A DNA stretch of 64,000 bases from Bartonella bacilliformis KC583. Its GTDB lineage: Bacteria > Pseudomonadota > Alphaproteobacteria > Rhizobiales > Rhizobiaceae. Positions 51,638-63,094 of this stretch are shown one piece after another. The stretch spans positions 751,001 to 815,000 of the forward strand of contig NC_008783.1 in assembly GCF_000015445.1 (NCBI RefSeq), given 5' to 3'. The notes under the pieces were generated by a model. That model saw nothing but the letters and a program-made list of their open reading frames with translations, did no database searches and had not been told where the DNA came from. How positions within the stretch are numbered: position 1 is the first letter of the stretch; each line of letters opens with the position of its first letter. The translations under genes were made by a program, and so were the position numbers.

Positions 51638-53095
51638 ATGCAAACTGAAATAATCGCTCAATTGGTGTTAATTCTTCCAGAAATTTTAATAGCATTAGGG
51701 ATAATGGCATTACTTTTAATCGGTGTTTATTCTGGTGCTCATTCATATTTAACTGTCACTGGTTTAACAATTGCTCTTCTTTTTGCGACTATTATTCTTA
51801 TTGTTCTTTTTCCAAAAGATGGTTTTTTTTATACAAATGCTCTCATTATTGATGCTTTCAGTCGTTATATGAAAATTTTAACGCTTATTGGTGCATTATT
51901 TTCTCTTATTCTGTCTGTTGGTTTTTCTTCTTCCCAAAAATTTGACATATTTGAATTTCCGATATTAGTTCTTTTGGCAACCCTCGGCATGATGTTAATG
52001 ATTTCATCTGGTAATATGTTATCACTTTATATGGGACTGGAGTTACAATCTTTAGCTCTGTACGTTTTAGCTGCAATTCATCGTGACAATGTAAAATCTT
52101 CTGAGGCAGGCATAAAATATTTTGTTTTAGGCGCATTATCTTCTGGGTTATTACTATACGGTATTTCATTACTTTATGGATTTACCGGTCAGATTGGTTT
52201 CCGTGAAATATCTTCTGCTTTAAATGGTAATATTTTGCATTTGGGAGTTATTTTTGGCATTGTATTTATTCTAGCTGGTTTGGCTTTTAAAATTTCTGCA
52301 GTTCCATTTCATATGTGGACTCCTGATGTTTATGAAGGAGCGCCAACACCTATTACAGCATTTTTTGCTGGTGCTCCTAAAATTGCAGCAATGGCGTTAA
52401 TTATTCGTGTTATCGTATTTGCTTTTATTCCGTTAGAAAGCTCTGATAACTTTATGCCTGCGTGGCAACAAATTTTAATTTTTATGGCAATTTCATCAAT
52501 GGCGTTGGGTGCATTTGCAGCGATTGGTCAAACTAATATTAAGCGTTTAATGGCTTATTCATCGATTGGTCATATGGGATATGCTCTTGTTGGTTTAGCC
52601 GCTGGAAATATATTGGGTGTCAAGGGTATTCTTATCTATATGACTATTTATCTTGGCATGACGATTGGTTCATTTGCTTTTATCCTTGGGATGCGATTTA
52701 GTAATAGATATGTTGAAAATATTTATGATCTAGCAGGATTGGTAAAGACTAACCCGTTTATGGCTATTGTGATGACAATACAGCTTTTTTCTTTAGCAAG
52801 TATACCACCTATGGCAGGATTTTTTGGTAAATGGTATACATTTTCTGCAGCTGTTCGTGCAGGGCTTGTTCCACTTGCTATTGTTGGTATGGTACTTTCT
52901 GTTATCGGTGCTTTTTATTATTTACGAATAATTAAAATTATGTGGTTTGATGATGCAAAGGATAGTTTTGTTATTTTATCAAATGAAATTAAGCTATGTC
53001 TTTGTCTTTCTGCATTATTTGTTTTATTTTATGTGTTTTTTGGCTTTTGGTTTTCTGAATTTGCAGAAAAAGCAGCAACATCATTGTTTCAATAA
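51638..53095 (+). CDS. nuoN: NADH-quinone oxidoreductase subunit N
   Basis: The third antiporter-like subunit, 485 residues from ATG 51638 (an ATG two codons upstream is closer to the AGAGA than usual). GLELQSLALYVLAAIHRDN, FKISAVPFHMWTPDVYEGAPT and NIKRLMAYSSIGHMGYALVG are signature segments. It completes the 14-gene set; birA follows after only three bases. Confidence 0.97.
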   Translation: MQTEIIAQLVLILPEILIALGIMALLLIGVYSGAHSYLTVTGLTIALLFATIILIVLFPKDGFFYTNALIIDAFSRYMKILTLIGALFSLILSVGFSSSQKFDIFEFPILVLLATLGMMLMISSGNMLSLYMGLELQSLALYVLAAIHRDNVKSSEAGIKYFVLGALSSGLLLYGISLLYGFTGQIGFREISSALNGNILHLGVIFGIVFILAGLAFKISAVPFHMWTPDVYEGAPTPITAFFAGAPKIAAMALIIRVIVFAFIPLESSDNFMPAWQQILIFMAISSMALGAFAAIGQTNIKRLMAYSSIGHMGYALVGLAAGNILGVKGILIYMTIYLGMTIGSFAFILGMRFSNRYVENIYDLAGLVKTNPFMAIVMTIQLFSLASIPPMAGFFGKWYTFSAAVRAGLVPLAIVGMVLSVIGAFYYLRIIKIMWFDDAKDSFVILSNEIKLCLCLSALFVLFYVFFGFWFSEFAEKAATSLFQ

Positions 53096-53098
53096 ACA

Positions 53099-53902
53099 AT
53101 GATGTACGTATTATCAAATTTCGCACAAAAACAGGGATATGGTGTTGAGTCATATGAAAGTGTTGATTCAACAAACCTTGTTGCACAACAAAAAGCACAA
53201 GCTGGTCATCCTGGCTATCTTTGGATAGTTGCAGAGGAACAAATACAAGGAAGAGCTAGAAGAGGAAGATCATGGAGCAGTCCAAAGGGAAATTTGTATA
53301 CTAGTCTTTTGCTCATTGATAATATTACCCATCAAACAGCTGCTCATCTCGGTTTTGTCGCTGGAGTAAGTATGGTAGAAGCAGTAAAAGAATTTATAAA
53401 AGATCAACACAAATCCGAGGATATTATCAGTTTAAAATGGCCAAATGATATTCTACTTGAAGGAGCTAAAAGTTCTGGAATTTTGCTTGAATTGTTTGAA
53501 TTATCTCCTCAAAAATATGCATTGGTTATTGGCATTGGCATGAATGTGGAGTCTCATTATAAGGACGCACCATATCCAACATCAAGCATGAAGAAAATTG
53601 GTTTACATATTGATAAAAAACAATTATTTAAAGTTTTAACAAAATTTTTTGCTAAAAATTATCTCCTTTGGAAACAACCAAAAGGTTATGATGTAATTCG
53701 CAAAAAGTGGCTTTTATATTCTGCTCATTTTGGACAACACATCAAAGTAACAGATGGATCAAAGATCATTGAAGGCATTTTTGATGGTCTTGATTGTAAT
53801 TTCAACTGTATTGTAAAACAAGAAAATGGTCAGGAAGCGATTATAACAGCTGGAGATGTTCACTTTGGTTCGGCTGGTTCTGTTCATACAGATCATGGTT
53901 AA
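53099..53902 (+). CDS. birA: biotin--[acetyl-CoA-carboxylase] ligase
   Basis: BirA attaches biotin to the lysine of BCCP (accB here at 27.0 kb). The 267-residue protein has no N-terminal DNA-binding domain, so it is a mono-functional ligase and not a repressor. VDSTNLVAQQ, the biotinyl-AMP loop GRARRGRSWSSPKGNLYTSL and LKWPNDILLEGAKSSGILLE are all present. It is tightly behind nuoN, as in other rhizobia. Confidence 0.95.
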   Translation: MMYVLSNFAQKQGYGVESYESVDSTNLVAQQKAQAGHPGYLWIVAEEQIQGRARRGRSWSSPKGNLYTSLLLIDNITHQTAAHLGFVAGVSMVEAVKEFIKDQHKSEDIISLKWPNDILLEGAKSSGILLELFELSPQKYALVIGIGMNVESHYKDAPYPTSSMKKIGLHIDKKQLFKVLTKFFAKNYLLWKQPKGYDVIRKKWLLYSAHFGQHIKVTDGSKIIEGIFDGLDCNFNCIVKQENGQEAIITAGDVHFGSAGSVHTDHG

Positions 53903-53951
53903 CTTACCAAATCTTATCTTACCATGAAATTATCTTAAAAGGGAAATATTT

Positions 53952-55628
53952 ATGGCTGCTGCCGATGAGAATGAATTGGTTTTTCTTCCTTTAGGAGGGG
54001 TAGGCGAAATAGGAATGAATCTTGCCGTTTACGGATTTGGTTCAAAGAATTCTCGTGAATGGTTACTTGTTGATATGGGGGTTAGTTTTGCTGGTCCTGA
54101 ATTGCCAGGAGCAAATCTTATTTTACCAGATATTCGTTTTTTAGAAAATGAAAAACATAATATATGTGGTCTTGTTTTGACACATGCTCATGAAGATCAT
54201 TATGGTGCTGTTCTCGATTTATGGCCAAAACTTCAAATTCCGGTTTATTGTACTCCTTTTACAGCGGGGTTATTAGAGAGCAAAAGGCAATCGGATTTTA
54301 AATTTCGTCAAATTCCATTAAATATTTTTCAAGCTGGTGATTGCTTTCAGGTTGGTTCATTCTCAATTGAAGCGATTGCTGTCAACCATTCGATACCAGA
54401 AGCGGTGTCTTTAGCAATTACAACGTCTTTAGGAAATCTAATCCATACTGGTGATTGGAAAATTGATCATACGCCTTCGCTTGGAACTATCACAGATGAA
54501 AAACGGCTACGTGCTCTAGGGAAGAGGGGGATCCTAGCGTTGCTATGTGATTCTACTAATGCTTTTCAGGATGGTATATCTCCATCAGAGCAAGATGTTC
54601 AGGAGAGTCTTGTTGAAATTATTGCAAGAGCTGAAGGTCGAGTTGCGATTGTAACTTTTTCTTCTAATATTGGTCGGGTACGTTCTATTGCTCTTGCAGC
54701 TAAAGCTGTTGGCCGTAAAGTTCTTTTGGTAGGGCGCTCTCTAAAGCGCAGTTTTTTGGTAGCGCAAGAGCTTGGTTATATGAATGGTTTAATGCCATTT
54801 ATAACGGAAGAGGAATATAGTGATACTCAAAGAAAAGATGTGGTTTTGATTGTCACAGGTAGTCAAGGTGAACCTTGCGCTGCATTAGCAAAAATATCAC
54901 GCAATGAAATGAGAAATATTGCGCTCTCTCCTGGTGATACAGTTGTTTATTCATCACGCAGTATTCCAGGAAACGAAAAGGCTATTATTGAGATACAAAA
55001 TCGTTTCATTGATCAGGGAATTAAAATTATTGCAAATGACGATGCTCTTGTTCATGTGTCGGGTCATCCTCGCCGTTCAGAGCTTTTGCAGATGTATGAT
55101 TGGATAAAACCACAGATACTGATTCCTGTACATGGTGAGGCCATGCATCTTTCTGCTCAAGCAGCTTTAGCACGTCAAGCTGGTATTAAAACTGTTGCTG
55201 AGATTAGAAATGGCAATATTCTGCGTCTTGCACCAGGACCCGTAGAAGTGATTGATCAAGCATTTATTGGAAGAATTTATAAAGATGGCCGGTTGCTTGG
55301 TGATGAAGATGAGCTAGGAATTAGTGAGCGTCGTAAATTAAGTTACGTTGGTCATGTTTCAGTTTCTCTTCATATGAACAGCAAGCATGATTTACTTGAT
55401 GATATTGGTCTTATTGCATATGGTTTACCTAAAAGAGATGAAGAAGGGATGTTATTGGAAGATATCCTTTTAGAAGTTGTTGAAAATGCTATTAATAATA
55501 TTCCAAGAACTAAAAGAAAGAATAGTAATCTTATTCAAGAAGCAACATGTCGCGCAGTTAGGTCAGCTATTAACGAAATTTGGGGAAAGAAACCTATTTG
55601 TGCAGTTTTTTTACACAAATCAAAATAA
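53952..55628 (+). CDS. rnj: ribonuclease J (beta-CASP metallo-beta-lactamase RNase)
   Basis: RNase J degrades and matures RNA by 5' exonuclease and endonuclease action; in alphaproteobacteria it matures rRNA ends. 558 residues. Zinc motif THAHEDHYGAV near residue 79, a further HTGDWKID and LLCDSTNA, the beta-CASP motifs VTGSQGEPCAAL and HVSGHPRRSELLQMYDWIKP (in parts), and HGEAMHL. AAAGGGAAAT precedes the ATG. It follows birA by 49 bases. Confidence 0.95.
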   Translation: MAAADENELVFLPLGGVGEIGMNLAVYGFGSKNSREWLLVDMGVSFAGPELPGANLILPDIRFLENEKHNICGLVLTHAHEDHYGAVLDLWPKLQIPVYCTPFTAGLLESKRQSDFKFRQIPLNIFQAGDCFQVGSFSIEAIAVNHSIPEAVSLAITTSLGNLIHTGDWKIDHTPSLGTITDEKRLRALGKRGILALLCDSTNAFQDGISPSEQDVQESLVEIIARAEGRVAIVTFSSNIGRVRSIALAAKAVGRKVLLVGRSLKRSFLVAQELGYMNGLMPFITEEEYSDTQRKDVVLIVTGSQGEPCAALAKISRNEMRNIALSPGDTVVYSSRSIPGNEKAIIEIQNRFIDQGIKIIANDDALVHVSGHPRRSELLQMYDWIKPQILIPVHGEAMHLSAQAALARQAGIKTVAEIRNGNILRLAPGPVEVIDQAFIGRIYKDGRLLGDEDELGISERRKLSYVGHVSVSLHMNSKHDLLDDIGLIAYGLPKRDEEGMLLEDILLEVVENAINNIPRTKRKNSNLIQEATCRAVRSAINEIWGKKPICAVFLHKSK

Positions 55629-55862
55629 AAGCATATGCGTATCAGTTTATTCTTCTTGATATAAATGAAAGAGAGAAATTTTCAGGTTATTTTAATCATT
55701 AAAACATGCATCTGCTATGGTTTACGTGAGAAAAATCAGAATTATAAATTTTAATATTGTAATCCGTTAATTTGCAAGTGTTTAGAATGTAACTATGATA
55801 AACATATTAATATACTTGAGCTTCTCCGATTCGACGAGCCTGATTAGGAGTTAATGGTTTCG

Positions 55863-57188
55863 ATGCGTCTTTCTCAATATTTCCTCCCTATTTTAAAAGA
55901 AAATCCTAAAGAAGCAGAAATTATTTCGCATTGCCTTATGTTGCGTGCAGGTATAATCCGTCAACAAACATCAGGGATTTATTCTTGGCTGCCCTTAGGT
56001 AAAAAAGTACTTGATAAAGTTTGTACGATCATTCGTGAAGAACAAGAACGGGCTGGTGCTTTAGAAATATCGATGCCTACAATTCAATCTGCTGATCTTT
56101 GGCGTGAAAGTGGCCGTTATGATGACTATGGGTTGGAAATGTTACGCATTAAAGATCGTCAAGAACGTGATTTGCTTTACGGTCCAACTAATGAAGAGAT
56201 GGTTACAGATATTTTTCGCTCATATGTGCGTTCTTATAAAGATCTTCCGCTTAACCTTTATCAGATTCAATGGAAATTTCGGGACGAAATTCGTCCACGT
56301 TTTGGTGTGATGCGCTCACGAGAATTTTTAATGAAAGATGGCTATTCTTTTGATCTCGATTATGAAAGTGCAAAAACATCATATAATCGCATGTTCATTG
56401 CTTATTTACGGACTTTTTCTCGTATTGGTTTAAAAGTTATTCCTATGCGTGCTGATACAGGTCCTATTGGTGGTGAACTCAGTCATGAATTCATTATTTT
56501 AGCTAAGACAGGTGAAAGCGCCGTATTCTGTGATAAGCGATTTCTTGAGATGACTGCGCCGCCTGTTTCAGTTGATTTTACAGATAACGTTGTTTTAACT
56601 GATATCGTTAAACAGTGGACAGCTCTTTATGCAACAACAGAAGAAATGCATAATGCAGAAGAGTGGGCTCAAATTTGCAAAAGCAATCAACTTTCAGCGC
56701 GTGGTATTGAAGTAGGGCATATTTTTTATTTTGGTACGAAATACTCTGAGCCAATGGGAGCAAAAGTTATGGGACGAGATGGAAAAGAATATCCTGTTTT
56801 TATGGGATCCTATGGAATTGGACCTTCACGTCTTGTTGCTGCAGCGATTGAAGCTTCTCATGATGAAAATGGTATTATTTGGCCAAAGCCGATAACGCCA
56901 TTCGATTTTGGTATCATTAATACGAAATCAGATAATGCAAAATGTTATGGTATGTGTGAGACCCTTTATCAAGGCCTTGTAAATGCTGGCTTTGATCCAT
57001 TATTAGATGACAGAAATGAGCGTCCTGGAGCGAAATTTGCAACAATGGATTTAATTGGTTTGCCAACACAAATAATCGTTGGCCCCAAAAGTGCAGCACA
57101 AGATGAGGTTGAAATTAAAGATCGAAAAACGGGTACTAAAGAAGTTTTAACAGTTGAAGCTGCGCTCAATCGGCTTTCTGCGATGTGA
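55863..57188 (+). CDS. proS: prolyl-tRNA synthetase
   Basis: ProRS of the short, alphaproteobacterial/mitochondrial-like type without the large editing insert. 441 residues from ATG 55863 ([20 protein letters not shown]). An ATG three codons earlier is only three bases from AGGAG, so the later start, which matches family N-termini, is preferred. Class II motif 2 is in [22 protein letters not shown], and motif 3 in [17 protein letters not shown] 225-base leader separates it from rnj; lolC overlaps its stop by one base. Confidence 0.96.
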   Translation: MRLSQYFLPILKENPKEAEIISHCLMLRAGIIRQQTSGIYSWLPLGKKVLDKVCTIIREEQERAGALEISMPTIQSADLWRESGRYDDYGLEMLRIKDRQERDLLYGPTNEEMVTDIFRSYVRSYKDLPLNLYQIQWKFRDEIRPRFGVMRSREFLMKDGYSFDLDYESAKTSYNRMFIAYLRTFSRIGLKVIPMRADTGPIGGELSHEFIILAKTGESAVFCDKRFLEMTAPPVSVDFTDNVVLTDIVKQWTALYATTEEMHNAEEWAQICKSNQLSARGIEVGHIFYFGTKYSEPMGAKVMGRDGKEYPVFMGSYGIGPSRLVAAAIEASHDENGIIWPKPITPFDFGIINTKSDNAKCYGMCETLYQGLVNAGFDPLLDDRNERPGAKFATMDLIGLPTQIIVGPKSAAQDEVEIKDRKTGTKEVLTVEAALNRLSAM

Positions 57189-58468
57189 TGATCAATCCTA
57201 TGAAGAGTTTAAGCAGTAAAGGATTTTCATCTTATCAATGGATGATCGCTTTACGATATATGATTCCTAATAAAAAACATATGTTTACGTCTATTATTTC
57301 AATTATTTCTTTAATTGGAATTATGTTAGGAGTTTTTGCTTTAGTTGTTGTTATGGCCGTTATGAATGGTTTTCGTACGGAGCTTCTCAATCGCATTCTT
57401 GGCATGAATGGGCACCTTGTTATTCAAACAATGGATTCTGATTTTTCTGATTATAACACCCTTATTCATTCTCTAGAATCTTTAAACAGTGTGCAATTTG
57501 CTTTGCCTATTATTGAAGGTCAAGCGCTTGTTCAGGGCAATATTGGAGGAGGAACTGGTGCTCTAATTCGTGGTACACGTAAAGAGGATTTGGAGAAGCT
57601 AAAAACAGTTGCTCAAAATATCAAATCAGGTTCTCTTGCTCAATTTGATCAAGAAGAAGGTGTTGCAATTGGTAGTGGTCTAGCAGAAAAGTTAGGACTT
57701 ACAATTGGAAGCGATCTGCGTATGATTACACCAGATGGTGATGAGACGCCCTTTGGTGTTATGCCACGTGTTAAGGCCTATAAAGTGGTTGCTATTTTTG
57801 AAGTTGGTATGTCTGAGTATGACTCAATTTTCATTTTTATGCCTCTTCATGAAGCACAAGCCTTTTTTAATCTTGGGACAACAATTCAATCTTTAGAGTT
57901 ATTTCTTCATGATCCTGATGCTATTGATCAGGTAAAACCAGTCATTATGAAAGAAATTGACCAACCAGTTTATTTAGTTGACTGGCGTATAAGAAATCAG
58001 GCGTTTTTTTCAGCTTTACAGGTTGAGAGAAATGTCATGTTTTTTATTCTTTCTCTTATTATTCTCGTTGCTACTTTAAATATTGTTTCAGGGTTAATTA
58101 TGCTCGTAAAAGATAAAAGTTACGATATTGCAATTTTGCGCACGATGGGAGCACGTCGAAACGAAATTATGTGTATATTTATTGCTACCGGTATGGTGAT
58201 TGGATTTATTGGAACAGCACTAGGTTTGGTTTTAGGTATCATAGCTATCGTAAATATTAATCATATTCAGGATTTTATATCTTGGCTATTTAATGTTGAT
58301 GTTTTTAATCCTCAACTTTATTTTTTAGCAAAATTACCAGCACGGATCGAATGGGATCAAACTCTTATGGTAGCCATGATGGCTTTATTTTTGTCATTTC
58401 TTGCAACACTCATTCCAGCATGGCGAGCTGCTAAGTTAGATCCTGTACAGATTTTGAGGTATGAGTAA
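57188..58468 (+). CDS. lolC: lipoprotein-releasing ABC transporter permease (LolC/LolE type)
   Basis: This inner-membrane protein extracts mature outer-membrane lipoproteins and passes them to LolA. The 426-residue product has one N-terminal membrane helix (about 30-55), a large periplasmic MacB-like domain and three C-terminal FtsX helices with [16 protein letters not shown] as the coupling region. It ends [17 protein letters not shown], a family hallmark. It is coupled to proS (TGATG) and lolD (TAATG). A single permease of this kind is usual in alphaproteobacteria, so LolC and LolE cannot be told apart. Confidence 0.94.
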   Translation: MINPMKSLSSKGFSSYQWMIALRYMIPNKKHMFTSIISIISLIGIMLGVFALVVVMAVMNGFRTELLNRILGMNGHLVIQTMDSDFSDYNTLIHSLESLNSVQFALPIIEGQALVQGNIGGGTGALIRGTRKEDLEKLKTVAQNIKSGSLAQFDQEEGVAIGSGLAEKLGLTIGSDLRMITPDGDETPFGVMPRVKAYKVVAIFEVGMSEYDSIFIFMPLHEAQAFFNLGTTIQSLELFLHDPDAIDQVKPVIMKEIDQPVYLVDWRIRNQAFFSALQVERNVMFFILSLIILVATLNIVSGLIMLVKDKSYDIAILRTMGARRNEIMCIFIATGMVIGFIGTALGLVLGIIAIVNINHIQDFISWLFNVDVFNPQLYFLAKLPARIEWDQTLMVAMMALFLSFLATLIPAWRAAKLDPVQILRYE

Positions 58469-59148
58469 TGTCTGTTGTCTTAGAGCTTGTTGAGATTGAA
58501 CGACATTTTTTTGATAATGATAAACCTTTGGTTGTTTTAGATAAAGCTAATTTTCGTCTTCATAAAGGGGAGCTTGTAGCACTTGTTGCACCCTCTGGTG
58601 CTGGAAAATCAACACTTCTTCATATCGCTGGATTATTAGAAAAACCAACATCTGGCGATGTTTTATTACGGGGTATTTCCTGTGCAAAATGCTCAGATAA
58701 TGAGCGAACAGCAATTAGGAGAAATGATATCGGTTTTATTTATCAATTCCACCATTTGCTTCCAGAATTTACAGCATTAGAAAATGTAATGATACCACAA
58801 ATGATAGCAGGGTTAAAAAAATCAGTAGCAAAAGATCGTGCATTTAAATTATTGCAATATTTGCGAGTATCTCATCGCGCTAAGCATCGTCCTTCAGAAT
58901 TATCAGGAGGTGAACAACAACGTGTTGCAATTGCACGTGCAGTAGCAAATGCACCTTCTGTATTGTTGGCTGATGAACCTACTGGAAATCTTGATCCTGT
59001 AACTTCAGCTTATGTATTTCAGGCTTTATCGGCACTTGTTCGTCAAGCTGGGCTTTCTGCTCTTATTGCAACACATAATTACGCTTTGGCAAAACAGATG
59101 CACCGTAGAATTACGCTGAAAGGAAGAAAAATTATTGAACTTCCTTAA
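58468..59148 (+). CDS. lolD: lipoprotein-releasing ABC transporter ATPase
   Basis: The 226-residue ATPase partner of the permease just upstream. Walker [16 protein letters not shown] near residue 39, ABC signature [19 protein letters not shown], Walker [14 protein letters not shown] and a switch His in [10 protein letters not shown]. In relatives dnaE often follows; here sdhE does, after a 76-base gap. Confidence 0.96.
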   Translation: MSVVLELVEIERHFFDNDKPLVVLDKANFRLHKGELVALVAPSGAGKSTLLHIAGLLEKPTSGDVLLRGISCAKCSDNERTAIRRNDIGFIYQFHHLLPEFTALENVMIPQMIAGLKKSVAKDRAFKLLQYLRVSHRAKHRPSELSGGEQQRVAIARAVANAPSVLLADEPTGNLDPVTSAYVFQALSALVRQAGLSALIATHNYALAKQMHRRITLKGRKIIELP

Positions 59149-59224
59149 AAATGAAATCCAAAATTATTTAAAAAAACTAAACACTCCACTTTATGCCTAT
59201 TTTCGCTGATTAGGAAGGGTTTTT

Positions 59225-59518
59225 ATGACAGATTTTGTAGTTGATAAAAATCAACAACTAGATATACGTCGTCGTCGGTTGATTTTTCGTGCATGGCATC
59301 GAGGTATTCGTGAAATGGATTTGGTTTTTGGGCCATATGTTGATGCTCACATTTCTAAGATGAGTGATAAAGCAATTTCTGAGCTTGAATATATTATGTC
59401 TTTTGAAGATCGCGATTTACTCACATGGATTACTGGAGAAGCTATTACACCACCTAAGGTCGATACTCCGCTTTTTCGTGACGTCATAAATTATCGTGTT
59501 TGTATAAATTTTAATTGA
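59225..59518 (+). CDS. sdhE: succinate dehydrogenase assembly factor SdhE
   Basis: A small flavinylation factor that helps attach FAD to succinate dehydrogenase. 97 residues. RLIFRAWHRGIREMDLVFGPY carries the RGxxE motif (R-G-I-R-E) near residue 31, and FEDRDLLTWITGE follows. AGGAAGGG precedes the ATG. The mfd start follows five bases after its stop, the usual sdhE-mfd pairing. Confidence 0.95.
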   Translation: MTDFVVDKNQQLDIRRRRLIFRAWHRGIREMDLVFGPYVDAHISKMSDKAISELEYIMSFEDRDLLTWITGEAITPPKVDTPLFRDVINYRVCINFN

Positions 59519-59523
59519 TCAAA

Positions 59524-62500
59524 ATGCCTATATTTGAAAAAATCCTTTTTCCTAACAATCAAAATGATTTAATAATTCTTGATGGAATTATCGATGGAGT
59601 TGAGGCTTTTGCTCTTGCTCAATTAAGTACAGAAATTGCTCAGGGTAAACCACTTGTTTATGTAGTTCGTGATGAAACAAAAATTGCTCATTTACAGCAG
59701 GCTTTAAGTTTTATTGAGCCCAATTTACCTGTTCTTCATTTTCCTGCGTGGGATTGTTTACCTTATGATCGTGTATCGCCTGCAATAACTATTACTGCCC
59801 GTAGGCTTTCAGTTCTGGCACATATATCGACTTTACGTAATAATCCCCATCCTGCGATTATAGTGACAACAGCAAACGCAATCATTCAAAGATTGCCACC
59901 ATGCGCAATGATTGATAATCAGATTCTTCATGTACGTGTTGGTCAGCGTGTTGATATGGATCATTTGATCCATTACTTAGAACGTAATAATTTTGAACGT
60001 GTTGGAATTGTGCGCGATGTCGGTGAATTTGCTGTAAGAGGAGGAATTATTGATATTTTTTCTCCAAGCGAAGTTGAACCTTCACGTCTTGATTTTTTTG
60101 GCGATACCTTAGAGACAATCCGTGTATTTGATACAGAAACGCAACGGACAATAAAAAATAGAACTGATTTTTTTCTGCAATCAATGAGTGAGGTTATCCT
60201 CACACCGGAGCTCATCAGTCGTTTTAAAAGAAATTATATCAGTACATTTGGTGTACCACAAAAAAATGATACACTCTATGAAGCCCTTTCTCAAGGAAGA
60301 CGTGTTGCTGGCATGGAGCATTGGTTACCATTTTTTTATGAAAAGCTCGATAATTTTTTTGATTATTGTGGTAATTTTCCTATTATTTTTGAAAATCTTA
60401 TACAAGAAGCTCTGATTGAACGTTATCGTCTTATTGAAGATTATTATGCTGACCGCAAAGAGCACGAAAATGATAAAGAAAGTGATGTTTCTTATCATCC
60501 AGTAGAACCACATCTACTGTATATGAGGCTAGAGGAAGTTTTAGAATGTGCACAACGATCCGGTCAACGTATTGATTTTACGCCTTTTAATGTCCCAAAA
60601 ACTTCTGAACAGATAACGGTTTTTCATGCGAATGTTATTCCAGGGTATGATTTCGTAAAAGAGCGTAATGCACAAGATAAAAATATTTTTTTGAGCGTGG
60701 TTGATCATATTTCTTCATTGCAATCTGCTGGTAAAAAAATTCTCTTAGCCTGTTGGAGCGAAGGATCTATGGATCGCTTATTGCAAGTGCTCGATGAATA
60801 TGGATTAAAAAAAGTAGAAATTGCAAAATCATTAAGCACTGTAAAAACAAGTTCATCTCATTCTATATTTGCAGCTGTTATAACGATTGATCATGGTTTT
60901 GAATCTGAAGATTTTGTTATTATAACAGAACAAGATATTCTTGGTGATCGATTAGTAAGATCTTCGAAACAGCGTAAACGCAATGCGAATTTTATTTCTG
61001 AAATTTCTACATTAAATTCTGGTGATTTTGTTGTTCATATTGATCACGGTGTTGGGCAATTTATTGGTCTCAAAACCATTATGACAGCCGGAATTTTACG
61101 TGATTGTCTTGAAATCAGCTATGCTGGAGGTGATCGATTATTTTTGCCTGTTGAAAATGTAGAACTTTTATCACGTTATGGATCAGAAGATACAGATGTA
61201 ACATTAGATAAGCTAGGCGGCGTTGCTTGGCAAGCACGTAAAACACGGTTCAAAAAGCATTTATTGCAGATTGCTGGGCAATTAATCTGTATAGCTGCAG
61301 AGCGCGCTATGCGTTCTGCTCCTATTTTGACTCCACCGGTTAGCCTATTTGATGAATTTGTTGCACGCTTTCCTTATGAAGAAACAGAAGATCAGATGAG
61401 TGCAATTGATGCGGTTTTGGATGACTTAGAAGCAGGAAAACCAATGGATCGTCTCATATGTGGTGATGTTGGTTTTGGTAAAACAGAAGTTGCTATTCGA
61501 AGTGCTTTCGTTGCTGCGTTGAATGGTTATCAAACTGCCGTTGTTGTGCCAACAACTTTACTATCACGGCAGCATTACAAGACTTTTATTGCACGTTTTC
61601 AAGGATTACCTGTTAAAATTGGTCATGTTTCAAGACTTGTAAAAGCTGCAGAATTGACCAAAGTGAAAAAGGGGATCTCAGATGGTACAATCGATATCGT
61701 TGTTGGAACGCATGCGTTATTGAGCGGATCAGTTAATTTTTCACGATTAGGGTTATTGATCATCGATGAAGAGCAGCACTTTGGTGTAAAGCACAAAGAG
61801 CATCTCAAAGAGCTTAAAAGTGATATTCATGTTCTTACACTTTCAGCAACCCCTATACCAAGAACTTTAGGACTTGCCTTATCAGGGGTGCGTGAACTCT
61901 CATTAATTACGACTCCACCTATTGATAGAATGGCAGTTCGTACTTTTATTTCACCTTTTGATGCGCTTGTTATACGCGAAACATTGCTGCGTGAGTATTA
62001 TCGTGGAGGACAGAGTTTTTACGTTTGTCCTCGTATTTCTGATCTTTCTTACGTGGAAGAATATCTCAAAAAGCACGTACCTGAACTCAAATTTGTTATA
62101 GCCCATGGACAGATGCCAGCTGGACAGCTTGATGATATTATGAATGCATTTTATGATGGAAAATATGATGTACTGCTTTCCACGACGATCATTGAATCAG
62201 GGCTTGATATTCCAACTGCTAATACATTAATTGTGCATCGTGCTGAGATGTTTGGTCTCTCTGCACTTTATCAATTACGGGGAAGGGTGGGACGTTCCAA
62301 ACAACGCGCTTATGCACTTTTTACTTTTCCATCTAATAAAGTTTTAACGACTGCTGCTCAGCGTCGTCTTAAAATTTTGCAATCTCTTGATACTTTAGGA
62401 GCAGGGTTTCAATTGGCTAGTCATGACATGGATATTCGTGGTTCAGGTAATTTCCTAGGCGAAGAACAGTCAGGACATATTAAAGAAGTTGGATTTGAGC

Positions 62501-63015
62501 TTTATCAAAAAATGCTTGAAGAGGCCGTTTCTGAGTTAAAAGAAGGAAAACATAATGAAGATCTTCAATGGTCACCTCAAATTTCAGTAGGTACAACAGT
62601 TTTAATACCAGAAAATTTTGTCCCTGATTTATCATTACGTATGAGTCTTTATCGCCGTTTAATGGCGCTTGAGAATTTAGAGGAAATTAATGAATTAGGA
62701 GCTGAATTGATCGATCGTTTTGGTCCTCTTCCATTAGAAGTTCAACATCTACTTAAGATTGTTTATATCAAAGCTTTATGTCGAAAAGCACGTGTAGAAA
62801 AATTGGATGTTGGACCCAAAGGTGTTATCATTCAGTTTCGCAATAATCATTTTAACAACAGTGCTGCTCTTGTTCAATGGATTGGAGAACAAGGTTCAAT
62901 GGCAAAAATCCGACCAGATCAAACTATTGTTTTTATTCGTGATTGGCAAACAGCAGATAAAAGACTATTGGGAGCAGAGACCATTGTGACAAAACTTACA
63001 GAAATGATACAATAA
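59524..63015 (+). CDS. mfd: transcription-repair coupling factor
   Basis: Mfd removes RNA polymerase stalled at lesions and recruits UvrA. The product is 1163 residues, normal for the family. UvrB-like N-terminal domains (FPAWDCLPYDRVSP; REVGEFAVRGGIIDIF-type VRDVGEFAVRGGIIDIF), the RNA-polymerase-interacting domain (GDFVVHIDHGVGQFIGL near 505), Walker A GDVGFGKTEVAIR, DEEQ box LLIIDEEQHFG, SATPIPRTLGLALSG, QLRGRVGRSKQRAYA and a C-terminal TRCF domain are all present. The ATG at 59524 is chosen over an in-frame TTG three codons earlier. Confidence 0.97.
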   Translation: MPIFEKILFPNNQNDLIILDGIIDGVEAFALAQLSTEIAQGKPLVYVVRDETKIAHLQQALSFIEPNLPVLHFPAWDCLPYDRVSPAITITARRLSVLAHISTLRNNPHPAIIVTTANAIIQRLPPCAMIDNQILHVRVGQRVDMDHLIHYLERNNFERVGIVRDVGEFAVRGGIIDIFSPSEVEPSRLDFFGDTLETIRVFDTETQRTIKNRTDFFLQSMSEVILTPELISRFKRNYISTFGVPQKNDTLYEALSQGRRVAGMEHWLPFFYEKLDNFFDYCGNFPIIFENLIQEALIERYRLIEDYYADRKEHENDKESDVSYHPVEPHLLYMRLEEVLECAQRSGQRIDFTPFNVPKTSEQITVFHANVIPGYDFVKERNAQDKNIFLSVVDHISSLQSAGKKILLACWSEGSMDRLLQVLDEYGLKKVEIAKSLSTVKTSSSHSIFAAVITIDHGFESEDFVIITEQDILGDRLVRSSKQRKRNANFISEISTLNSGDFVVHIDHGVGQFIGLKTIMTAGILRDCLEISYAGGDRLFLPVENVELLSRYGSEDTDVTLDKLGGVAWQARKTRFKKHLLQIAGQLICIAAERAMRSAPILTPPVSLFDEFVARFPYEETEDQMSAIDAVLDDLEAGKPMDRLICGDVGFGKTEVAIRSAFVAALNGYQTAVVVPTTLLSRQHYKTFIARFQGLPVKIGHVSRLVKAAELTKVKKGISDGTIDIVVGTHALLSGSVNFSRLGLLIIDEEQHFGVKHKEHLKELKSDIHVLTLSATPIPRTLGLALSGVRELSLITTPPIDRMAVRTFISPFDALVIRETLLREYYRGGQSFYVCPRISDLSYVEEYLKKHVPELKFVIAHGQMPAGQLDDIMNAFYDGKYDVLLSTTIIESGLDIPTANTLIVHRAEMFGLSALYQLRGRVGRSKQRAYALFTFPSNKVLTTAAQRRLKILQSLDTLGAGFQLASHDMDIRGSGNFLGEEQSGHIKEVGFELYQKMLEEAVSELKEGKHNEDLQWSPQISVGTTVLIPENFVPDLSLRMSLYRRLMALENLEEINELGAELIDRFGPLPLEVQHLLKIVYIKALCRKARVEKLDVGPKGVIIQFRNNHFNNSAALVQWIGEQGSMAKIRPDQTIVFIRDWQTADKRLLGAETIVTKLTEMIQ

Positions 63016-63094
63016 TTTCTTTTTTAGCAATCTATAATTCATCTTGTAGCCATTTTAAATTATGAGTTTTTTAAGATATATAAATAATTTTTCC